From an uncultured Lachnospiraceae bacterium (GTDB taxonomy: Bacteria; Bacillota; Clostridia; Lachnospirales; Lachnospiraceae): a stretch of DNA of 11,475 nt. Positions 1-6,700 of the stretch are shown here, piece after piece. The notes below the pieces were generated by a model. It worked only from the letters and a program-made list of their open reading frames with translations. It had not been told where the DNA came from and made no database searches. Made by a program: the position numbers and the translations under genes. Positions within the stretch are counted from its first letter, which is position 1, and each line of letters begins with the position of its first letter. The DNA lies in assembly GCA_946538445.1 (NCBI GenBank), contig CAMNGO010000053.1, positions 1 to 11,475 of the forward strand. The letters are read 5' to 3'.

Positions 1-2
1 AA

Positions 3-21
3 CCACCCGCTAGGCGGGTGG
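3..21 (+). repeat. Left-end subterminal hairpin of the IS
   Basis: A perfect 8-bp inverted repeat, CCACCCGC and GCGGGTGG, is separated by TAG. It is a close match in position, stem and flanking AACC to the hairpin at 720-738. In IS200/IS605 elements such imperfect or perfect palindromes near each end are the binding sites of the TnpA dimer. Confidence 0.8.
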
Positions 22-42
22 GAGACAATAGGCTATGCAAAG

Positions 43-100
43 ATCACCTTTCCTCATACAATTAAGTTGTTCAGGCTATATTGTAGAAAGGAAAGGTGAT
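43..100 (+). promoter_or_regulatory. tnpA leader hairpin that sequesters the ribosome binding site
   Basis: Bases 43-54 (ATCACCTTTCCT) are perfectly complementary to 89-100 (AGGAAAGGTGAT). The latter is the Shine-Dalgarno region immediately before the ATG at 104. The helix continues above a small internal loop with a second 6-bp stem, TACAAT 57-62 with ATTGTA 80-85. A transcript starting upstream of about 43 would therefore hide its own ribosome binding site. IS200 is known for a translation-blocking 5' UTR structure; whether an antisense RNA also exists here cannot be seen. Confidence 0.7.
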
Positions 101-103
101 GAA

Positions 104-565
104 ATGGCGAAAAAAGAATATTCTCTCGCACATACGAAGTGGATGTGTAAATATCACATCGTCTTCACTCCCAAGTATAGACGAAAAATAATTTATAATC
201 AACTCAAAGTAGATATCAGAGAGATCCTGAAACAACTATGCTCCTATAAAGGTGTAGAAATAATTGAAGGACATCTTATGCCAGATCATATCCATATGCT
301 TTTGGCCATCCCTCCAAAGTACAGTATCTCATCATTCATGGGATATCTCAAAGGAAAGAGTGCATTAATGATCTTCGACAGGCACGCAAATCTCAAATAT
401 AAATTTGGGAACCGACATTTTTGGGCCGAGGGATACTACGTCAGTACGGTAGGACTGAATGAGGCCACTATTAAGAAATACATTCAGGAGCAGGAGAAAC
501 AGGATATCATGAAAGACAAGCTGAGTGTGAAAGAATATGATGACCCTTTTAAGGGTAAACAGTAG
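104..565 (+). CDS. tnpA: IS200/IS605-family transposase TnpA (HUH/Y1 type)
   Basis: 153-residue single-strand DNA transposase that cuts and joins the ends of the IS as single-stranded hairpins through a covalent 5'-phosphotyrosine. The HUH motif is H62-I-H64 in the context MPDHIHMLL. The catalytic tyrosine is most likely Y126 in the helix KKYIQEQ, with Q130 four residues later as the usual additional metal ligand. The conserved strand GYYVSTVG is at 110-117. Length is normal for the family and all expected catalytic residues are present, so it looks functional. The start at ATG 104 is chosen because it follows AGGAAAGGTGAT, and because the protein then begins as family members do; an in-frame ATG at 35 would add 23 non-conserved residues and lie inside the leader. 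Translation is probably held low by the 43-100 hairpin. Confidence 0.93.
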   Translation: MAKKEYSLAHTKWMCKYHIVFTPKYRRKIIYNQLKVDIREILKQLCSYKGVEIIEGHLMPDHIHMLLAIPPKYSISSFMGYLKGKSALMIFDRHANLKYKFGNRHFWAEGYYVSTVGLNEATIKKYIQEQEKQDIMKDKLSVKEYDDPFKGKQ

Positions 566-711
566 TACGAACACCCCTTAAGGGGTAGCGACGAGTCAAG
601 AGCAATATGGCTTGAACTAAGCAGCAGGGAAATGTTTCTGCATTTTCCTGCTGCGCAAAGAGAAAGCCAGCGTCTTTAGGCGCTGGCCAAGTATCAGAGG
701 CTTTTAGCCTC
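543..711 (+). other. Series of stem-loops between tnpA and the right end
   Basis: This stretch, mostly non-coding, contains six successive inverted repeats. They are ACCCTTTTAAGGGT (543-556, over the tnpA 3' end); ACCCCTTAAGGGGT (573-586); TCAAG/CTTGA (596-600 with 611-615); a 14-bp stem with one G-U pair (621-634 with 641-654); GCCAGCG/CGCTGGC (666-672 with 681-687); and GAGGCT/AGCCTC (697-702 with 706-711). The right-end hairpin follows at 720. The density of structure suggests a folded RNA or DNA region belonging to the IS. No recognised RNA family could be assigned, and there is no tnpB to suggest a guide RNA. Confidence 0.55.
657..687 (-). terminator. Possible terminator for the minus-strand gene ending at 748
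   Basis: Read on the minus strand, the GCCAGCG/CGCTGGC stem (666-687) is followed by TTTCTCTTT, which resembles an intrinsic terminator. It lies about 60 nt past the stop codon at 748 and inside the IS. If used, the insertion itself now supplies the 3' end of the neighbouring gene. The stem is short and the T tract is interrupted. Confidence 0.35.
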
Positions 712-719
712 AGACCGAA

Positions 720-738
720 CCACCCGTTTTACGGGTGG
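720..738 (+). repeat. Right-end subterminal hairpin of the IS
   Basis: A perfect inverted repeat, CCACCCGT and ACGGGTGG, is separated by TTT and preceded by GAA. It is the counterpart of the left-end hairpin at 3-21. A T run follows at 745-749, so on the plus strand it could also weakly terminate tnpA transcripts. The cleavage site is expected a few bases 3' of the hairpin. Confidence 0.8.
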
Positions 739-747
739 CGGCGATTT

Positions 748-2268
748 TTATTCATCAAAGATTTTAATGTACCCTCCGTCGGAGGCTGCACCGTCATAAT
801 AATAACTGGTGGTGGTCCTTTTGGAAGTGAACATATACTCCATGACATCATCGATGGTCACGATTTTATATCTTTGGCCTCCGTCATACCAGGAACGGTT
901 CACCGAATCACACAGGAGGACTTTCCCGTCGGTGAATATCCCCAGGAAGATCATAGTATGATAGGAATTCGTCCATCTGCGGCTGGATTTCCCGGTTTTG
1001 GAACTCTTTTGACGAACCTCTATGATTACCGGATTCCCCGTTTTCAGATGATTGATGATGTCTGCCCTCGCTTCATCATAGCTGAAGAAAGGAACGTACT
1101 CATTGGACACCTTCCCCTTCTCCAGCAGGGAGGATATCCCGTGGAGGGAGAGTGGCATCTGGTACCTCAGGGAATGTTGCTCATGTTCTCTGGACCAGGC
1201 CTTAGGGTCAGCATATTTTTTCTCGATTCCACTGATGATCTCGTTGGGCTTGATTCCTTCATAATCTTCATTATAGGCGCCCAGAACGGTTGCCAGGGAA
1301 CAGTGGGCACAACCATGCCAGGCAAGATAATTGTCGTAAGAGCTGTAGTTGTGTGCATTTTGTTTATATAGGGTATAATTTCTCTTCTTGGAGGGGCTTC
1401 CCGTCAGCAAAGTGAGTTTACAGGATCCGCCGCTTTCCCCGCCGGTGATCACGTTGACCGAGAACTCCAGAGACTGATCATCCGCCTGGCAGGTAATGGT
1501 GGCGACTCCGCCTCCGACAGCCCGGATTTTTCCAAGGGCATCGACCTTGGCTACAGAAGAGTCACTGCTGGTCCAGGTCAATTCCGGCGTGGTTCTGCGG
1601 CCCTTCAGTTTCCGAACGGTTACTTTCGGTCTGTAACTGTCCTTTCTCTTCATGAAGAAGGTGGTTTCTTCGCAGGATAGCAGGATGTTACCGTATTCTT
1701 CTTCCTCTTGGGTGGACTGTGCTGCTTTTTGATCGATATTCTCATCCCGGAGATTCCGGGAAATGACATCCACTACAGTATGAAATTGGTCTCCATTCTT
1801 CAGATGACAGCTGATCTTAGCAGTACCTGCTCTTCTTCCCAGCAGGATGCCGTTCTTGTTTACGGCAGCCACGGAAGGGTTGGAACTGGTCCAGAGTGAG
1901 ATCGAAGACTTTGGAACACCGAAAAGATGCAAAGCCTGTTTCTGTCCCACACGAAGATAAGGATTTGAAGGGAGCAGTCCTTTGACCCCGATATATTCCC
2001 GTTCGATCCTTCCGGTATCCTCATAGGATATGGCAGTAAGACCGGGGTAAATTCCCTCCACATATCCATTGTGAACGGAAGCGATATAGGGTGCCTCGCT
2101 GATGGAAAACCGATGGCCGGTATCAATCTTATTATCGATATGAAGATACTGGCCGGGTCCGATATATTGAACCTGGTCGGAAGCATGCAGGGGAAGGTTC
2201 AGGGAGAACAGAAGAATCCCCGCCAGCAATCCGGTTATGATCGTATGAGATTTATGATATCTGATCAT
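748..2268 (-). CDS. Secreted Big_2 Ig-like protein with C39-like cysteine peptidase domain
   Basis: 506 residues. An N-terminal signal peptide (hydrophobic stretch about 10-27, probable cleavage after LPLHA at 29) sends it out of the cell. Three segments look like bacterial Ig-like group 2 units: a degenerate one at about 35-97 and clear ones at about 105-168 and 197-273. The clear ones carry the WTSSNPSVAAV and WTSSDSSVAKV motifs followed by G-I/K and A-G/G-G-T-A/A-T strands. The C-terminal part (about 300-485) resembles the peptidase_C39-like fold. Candidate catalytic residues are C320 in HGCAHCSLATVL, H437 in SYHTMIFLG and D454 in LLCDS. No sortase motif or cell-wall repeat is seen, so it is probably released or held non-covalently. 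The ATG at 2268 is chosen because AGGAGG lies 7 nt upstream and a signal peptide follows; the frame stays open to 2403 without such support. The substrate is unknown, and activity is inferred from the fold only. Confidence 0.8.
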   Translation of the reverse strand: MIRYHKSHTIITGLLAGILLFSLNLPLHASDQVQYIGPGQYLHIDNKIDTGHRFSISEAPYIASVHNGYVEGIYPGLTAISYEDTGRIEREYIGVKGLLPSNPYLRVGQKQALHLFGVPKSSISLWTSSNPSVAAVNKNGILLGRRAGTAKISCHLKNGDQFHTVVDVISRNLRDENIDQKAAQSTQEEEEYGNILLSCEETTFFMKRKDSYRPKVTVRKLKGRRTTPELTWTSSDSSVAKVDALGKIRAVGGGVATITCQADDQSLEFSVNVITGGESGGSCKLTLLTGSPSKKRNYTLYKQNAHNYSSYDNYLAWHGCAHCSLATVLGAYNEDYEGIKPNEIISGIEKKYADPKAWSREHEQHSLRYQMPLSLHGISSLLEKGKVSNEYVPFFSYDEARADIINHLKTGNPVIIEVRQKSSKTGKSSRRWTNSYHTMIFLGIFTDGKVLLCDSVNRSWYDGGQRYKIVTIDDVMEYMFTSKRTTTSYYYDGAASDGGYIKIFDE

Positions 2269-2384
2269 TGAGATCCTCCTTTCGAATACAAACAATGTGG
2301 AACCTTCAGCCCTATTAAACTTGCCATGAATCGGGGAAAAGGTCAAGATAGAAACTCTTAAGATTTTGTGTCTAATCAAAGCGG

Positions 2385-2423
2385 ACAAAAGAAGGGCTGC
2401 CACATCTGATGATGTGACAGCCC
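2385..2423 (-). terminator. Intrinsic terminator of the deoR-family gene
   Basis: Read on the minus strand, a 13-bp stem with one mismatch (bases 2411-2423 with 2394-2406, GGGCTG and CAGCCC at the base, 4-nt loop) is followed by TTCTTTTG. It lies 17 nt beyond the stop codon at 2440 and separates the regulator from the secreted-protein gene downstream. That gene therefore probably has its own promoter in 2269-2384, where I find only a weak candidate. Confidence 0.8.
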
Positions 2424-2439
2424 GGGATAAAAGTCTGAT

Positions 2440-3192
2440 CTATTGATCCGCGATGGATATACTGATATTATGTTTTTTCAGGATATCAAGTACATCCTCC
2501 GTGGTGGCAGAGTCCGTACAGACCGTATCGATCTCATCAAAGGTGGACTGGATGACCACCCCTTTCTGATTGAACTTACTCGAGTCGGCCAGGATGATCA
2601 TACGGTTGGCAGAGTCTGCCATATAGCGCATGGTCTCAACCCTCATGAGATCGTCACAGGTGAAACCGACATCCGGGATGAAGCCATCTGTTCCCACAAA
2701 GAATTTATCTACATAGAACTCTTTTGCACATTTGCGAACCAGTGGCCCGACCATACCCTGATACTCTTTTTGGTAATCCCCTCCCAGGAGGATCACTTTG
2801 CGGATGGGGAGATCTTTGATCCGTATGGCGATATATGCAGAATTCGTAATGATGGTTACATCCTTCTTCAGCTTGGCAAGCTGCTCTGCCAGGAGAGAAC
2901 AGGTGGAACCGGATTCCAGCATGACCGTCTCTCCGTTCTGGACCATCTCGGCAGCCTTGGTCGCGATATTCAGTTTCGTATCATAATTTACAGTCAGACG
3001 TGTGTTGATATCGTTGGCATTCTTGATCAGAGCATAACCATGCTCTCTGGCCAGCAGGCCTTCCTCCTCGAGGAAATCCAGATCCTTACGGATGGTGACC
3101 TGCGAAACCCCCAGTAATTCCGAAAGTTTACTGACTTCTATCTTTTGATATTGATTAACCAGTTTAACCAGCTTGGATTGTCGGTCTGTCAT
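2440..3192 (-). CDS. DeoR-family transcriptional regulator
   Basis: 250-residue cytoplasmic DNA-binding repressor of the DeoR/GlpR type, usually controlled by a phosphorylated sugar. The N-terminal helix-turn-helix covers about 1-55, with the recognition helix in SQVTIRKDLDFLEEEGLL (30-47), which carries the family's T-I-R-K-D-L signature. The C-terminal DeoRC sensor domain runs about 72-230 and keeps ESGSTCSLLAE (93-103), TNSAYIA (116-122), LLGGDY (135-140), VGTDGF (166-171) and the ADSSKF strand (202-207). A GTG at 3201 is in frame, but the ATG at 3192 is preferred because AGAGGTG lies 6 nt before it and the GTG falls inside that site. The gene stands alone: no sugar kinase, transporter or phosphotransferase gene is beside it, so its effector cannot be guessed. 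Promoter and putative operator lie at 3209-3264. Confidence 0.92.
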   Translation of the reverse strand: MTDRQSKLVKLVNQYQKIEVSKLSELLGVSQVTIRKDLDFLEEEGLLAREHGYALIKNANDINTRLTVNYDTKLNIATKAAEMVQNGETVMLESGSTCSLLAEQLAKLKKDVTIITNSAYIAIRIKDLPIRKVILLGGDYQKEYQGMVGPLVRKCAKEFYVDKFFVGTDGFIPDVGFTCDDLMRVETMRYMADSANRMIILADSSKFNQKGVVIQSTFDEIDTVCTDSATTEDVLDILKKHNISISIADQ

Positions 3193-3208
3193 TTGAAACA
3201 CCTCTTTC

Positions 3209-3264
3209 TTTCTAACATAACTATATCATATGATTTCAGAGTCTGTAAACCATTATGTTAGAAA
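3209..3264 (-). promoter_or_regulatory. deoR promoter flanked by a 12-bp inverted repeat (putative operator)
   Basis: TTTCTAACATAA (3209-3220) and its exact reverse complement TTATGTTAGAAA (3253-3264) stand 44 bp apart, centre to centre. Between them on the minus strand is a sigma-A-like promoter: TTTACA (3249-3244), an 18-bp spacer and TATAGT (3225-3220). One repeat copy sits just upstream of the -35 and the other directly overlaps the end of the -10. An internal palindrome ATCATATGAT (3225-3234) lies in the spacer. This arrangement fits a repressor that shuts off its own promoter; binding by the adjacent DeoR protein is inferred. Confidence 0.6.
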
Positions 3265-3289
3265 AAAATTGAAAAAAAGCACAATCTGT

Positions 3290-3318
3290 TTGATATATGA
3301 GAGGAACTGAGTTATAAT
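3290..3318 (+). promoter_or_regulatory. Sigma-A promoter of the small membrane-protein gene
   Basis: TTGATA (3290-3295), a 17-bp spacer and a perfect TATAAT (3313-3318) form a strong vegetative promoter. Transcription should begin near 3325, leaving a leader of about 65 nt before the ATG at 3392. The leader contains a direct repeat TTTAATTAG (3322-3330 and 3367-3375) of unknown meaning. The promoter lies 26 bp from the distal operator half at 3253-3264, so the DeoR protein could affect it too, but the geometry does not require that. Confidence 0.8.
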
Positions 3319-3391
3319 ACCTTTAATTAGGCTTTTTAGAAGTAATTATACTTATTTTCAAGAAAATTTAATTAGAAAGCAGGAAGTATCA

Positions 3392-3646
3392 ATGAGTCAA
3401 AGAAAAGTAGACCGACAGAAAGAATATAAGAAGAACAGGAAGCAGATTCTGGCGAAAGAGAAAAGACAGAGGAGAATCGGACAGTTTGTTGCCTACCTGT
3501 GTGTCTGTCTTTTAGTAGGAGGATTAGGCTACTCCGTGTACAGCAAGCTTACACCGAAGAAGGAGATAGACAGTACTGCATATTACAGCCTGATCCAGAC
3601 GGATGATTACGGTATCCTGGATCCTCAGCTACAGTTATCAGAATAA
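3392..3646 (+). CDS. Small single-pass membrane protein, function unknown
   Basis: 84 residues. A very basic, lysine/arginine-rich N-terminus (1-30, probably helical) is followed by one membrane segment (about 32-50, FVAYLCVCLLVGGLGYSVY) and a short tail of about 34 residues that turns acidic (EIDSTAYYSLIQTDDYG). The positive-inside rule puts the basic part in the cytoplasm. AGGAAG lies 7 nt before the ATG. It has its own promoter (3290-3318) and its own terminator (3655-3684), so it is transcribed alone. I recognise no family. It does not look like a signal peptide precursor, because the charged region is too long and there is no cleavage motif after the hydrophobic segment. Confidence 0.8.
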   Translation: MSQRKVDRQKEYKKNRKQILAKEKRQRRIGQFVAYLCVCLLVGGLGYSVYSKLTPKKEIDSTAYYSLIQTDDYGILDPQLQLSE

Positions 3647-3654
3647 AGCAAGAT

Positions 3655-3684
3655 AATCGCATCGTTTTTCGGTGCGGTTTTTTT
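3655..3684 (+). terminator. Intrinsic terminator upstream of dnaE
   Basis: CGCATCG (3658-3664) pairs with CGGTGCG (3670-3676) through one G-U pair, around a TTTTT loop. AAT/GTT can extend the base, and T7 (3678-3684) follows. It ends the small membrane-protein transcript 9 nt after its stop codon. Only 50 nt remain before the dnaE start, and I see no convincing promoter there. dnaE transcription may therefore start inside the upstream gene or come from partial read-through. Confidence 0.85.
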
Positions 3685-3734
3685 ACTGGAGAAGATTTTT
3701 TGTTACAAATGTCCCATATAAAAGGAGGACTGGC

Positions 3735-6700
3735 ATGGCTTTTACCCATCTGCATGTACATACGGAATATAGTCTGCTTGATGGTTCCGGCAAGATCAAG
3801 GAACTGCTTCCCAGGGCGAAAGAACTTGGTATGGACAGCATTGCCATCACGGACCATGGAGTGATGTACGGTGTGATTGATTTTTATAAAAAGGCAAAAG
3901 AGGTTGGAATTAAGCCGATTCTCGGATGTGAGATCTATGTGGCCCCGGGGTCCCGTTTTGACCGGGAGTTCAGTAAAGGGGACGACCGGTATTATCATCT
4001 GGTTCTTCTGGCAGAGAATAACCTTGGTTACAAGAACCTGATGAAGATCGTAACCCGTGGTTTCACCGAAGGCTACTATTACCGTCCCCGCGTGGATTAT
4101 GAGATTCTGGAACAATACCATGAAGGGATAATCGCATTGTCCGCATGCCTGGCGGGAGAGATCCCTAACAAGATCCTGAAAAATGATTATGATGGGGCAA
4201 AGAATTCCGCTCTTCGTTTGCAGGAACTGTTTGGTAAAGACAATTTCTTTCTGGAGTTACAGGACCATGGTATCCGTGCCCAGACCCAGGTGAATACCGC
4301 CCTGATGAGAATGTCAAAAGAATTGGGGATTCCTCTTGTGGCCACAAATGACATCCATTATATCATGGAGGATGATGCCACGCCCCATGACCTTCTTCTC
4401 TGCATCCAGACCGGGAAGCTGGTGTCCGATGAAGATCGTATGCGCTATGAAGGAGGACAGTATTACCTGAAATCAGAAGAGGAGATGAAGCGGCTGTTTC
4501 CCTATGCTCTTGAAGCTTTGGAGAACACCCACAAAATCGCCCAAAGATGTAATGTGGAGATTGTCTTCGGGGAGCAGAAAGTGCCGAAATATGAAGTGCC
4601 CCAAGGCTATCAGTCGGAATCCTACCTTCGTTATCTGTGTCAGGAAGGGTTGGTTAAGCGCTACGGAAACCAGGTTACTGAGGATCTTCAGGCCCGTATG
4701 GATTATGAACTGGCCACCATACGGGACATGGGCTACGTGGATTATTTTCTCATCGTCTGGGATTTTATTCATTTTGCAAAGGAACAGGGAATTGCAGTCG
4801 GACCCGGGCGGGGTTCTGCCGCCGGCAGTCTGGTTTCTTATTGTCTGGAGATCACGGATATCGATCCGATTCGCTATCAGCTGATCTTTGAGCGTTTCCT
4901 GAATCCGGAACGTGTATCGATGCCGGATATCGATGTGGATTTCTGCTATGAGAGAAGGCAGGAAGTCATAGACTATGTCTATGAGAAATACGGAAAAGAA
5001 AAGGTAGTTCAGATCATCACTTTCGGAACCATGGCTGCACGTATGGCTGTGCGGGATGTGGGCCGGGTGCTGAACATCCCTTATAACCAGGTGGACAGGG
5101 TCGCAAAGATGATCCCGATGGAACTTGGTATCACGATAGAAAAAGCATTGAAGTCCAATCCGGACCTGAGGAATGCCTATGAGGCGGAAGATGGGGTCAG
5201 AAATCTGATCGATATGTCCATGAGGCTGGAAGGACTGCCGCGTCACACGTCGATCCATGCTGCGGGTGTAGTAATCGGTTCGGAACCCCTGGATGAATTT
5301 GTTCCCTTATCCCGCGGAGCGGATAATGTTGTCACCACGCAGTTCACTATGACAACCATCGAGGAGCTGGGGCTTCTCAAGATGGATTTTCTGGGACTTA
5401 GGACTCTGACGGTAATCCAGGATGCTGTCCGGATGATCCGGAAAAAACGGGGAGAAGATTTTGACATCCAGAAGATCGATTTTGAGGATGCCAAGGTATA
5501 TGAGATGATCGGACAGGGAAAGACCGAAGGTGTCTTCCAGCTGGAAAGTGCCGGTATGAAGTCCTTTATGAGAGAACTGAAACCGGAAAATATCGAAGAT
5601 ATCATCGCCGGGATCTCGCTCTACCGGCCGGGTCCCATGGATTTTATACCCAAATACATCAAAGGTAAGCAGAATAAAGATACCATCACCTACTCCTGCC
5701 CGGAACTGGAGGAAATTCTCTCTGCCACTTACGGCTGCATCGTCTATCAGGAACAGGTTATGCAGATCGTCATGAAACTGGCAGGGTACACCCTTGGCCG
5801 GAGCGATCTGGTAAGACGTGCCATGTCCAAGAAAAAAGGGGATGTGATGCAGAAGGAGAGGCAGAATTTCGTCTATGGCAATGAGGCTGAGGGAGTAGAC
5901 GGATGTATAAAACGTGGCATCTCTGAAAAGGTGGCAAACCAGGTTTTCGATGAGATGATCGATTTCGCCAAATATGCCTTTAACAAATCCCACGCTGCCG
6001 CCTATGCCGTGGTTTCCTATCAGACTGCCTGGCTGCGTTGTTTTTACCCTGTGGAATTTATGGCGGCATTATTGACTTCTGTTATCACGAACACCGGAAA
6101 GATCACAGAATATGTCAATACATGCCGGAGTATGGGAATCTCTATTCTGCCACCGGATATCAATGAAGGGGAAGCAGGCTTCTCCGTTTCCGGGGATGCC
6201 ATCCGCTATGGACTGGCTGCCATCAAGAGCCTTGGCAAGGCAGTCATTCAAAATATGGTGGATGAAAGAGAGAGGGGAGGCCCTTATAAAAACCTGAAAG
6301 ATTTCATGGAGAGACTGACCTCCAAAGAAATCAACAAGCGCACCATCGAGAACCTGATCAAAGCGGGAGCTCTGGACAGTCTGGGGGCCACGAGAAAACA
6401 GCTCATGTCTGTCTATGGTGTGGTGATGGATGAAGTAAACCGGGAGAGGAAGGAAAGCATCACCGGTCAGATGAGCCTTTTCGATTTCTTCACAGAGGAA
6501 CAGAAGAAGGAATATGAGCAGGCTTATCCCGATGTGGGGGAATTCGAGGAAGGCCAGAAGCTGGCCTTTGAAAAAGAAGTCCTGGGCATCTATGTCAGCG
6601 GTCACCCCCTGGGACGTTACATGGCTTCCATGGAGAAAAATGTGACGGCCAGATCCCTTGACTTTGAAGCAGACGAGGAGACAGGCCGCACCGTCGTGGA

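Larger units (their letters stand above)
1..745 (+). mobile_element. IS200/IS605-family insertion sequence (tnpA only)
   Basis: A single-transposase element of the IS200 type: one HUH transposase gene (tnpA) lies between two subterminal hairpins, with no tnpB. The two end hairpins (3-21 and 720-738) share the sequence AACCACCCG on their 5' side and have matching 8-bp stems with 3-nt loops, as expected for the single-stranded ends that TnpA recognises. No terminal inverted repeats or target duplication are expected in this family, so the exact boundaries cannot be read. The left boundary may lie just upstream of the window and the right one somewhere in about 739-747. The element is convergent with, and directly abuts, the gene ending at 748. 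Confidence 0.85.

Noticed and set aside
566..719. TnpB/IscB guide RNA
   Set aside because: No tnpB or iscB gene is present and the region could not be matched to a known guide RNA; kept only as a structured region.
874..1371. 165-codon plus-strand frame inside the secreted-protein gene
   Set aside because: Overlaps the C39-like domain on the other strand, where motifs are conserved; no supporting start signals.
2269..2384. Promoter TAGACA - 18 bp - TATCTT for the secreted-protein gene
   Set aside because: The -10 matches only four of six bases and alternatives are equally poor, so it is not listed as a feature; otherwise this gap holds only the AGGAGG site next to the start.
2443..3117. 224-codon open frame on the plus strand
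   Set aside because: It is antisense to the clearly conserved DeoR-family gene, has no family resemblance and no ribosome binding site of note.
3672..3734. Upstream extension of dnaE
   Set aside because: It would start within the terminator hairpin and adds 21 residues unlike DnaE; AAAGGAGG sits before the ATG at 3735.
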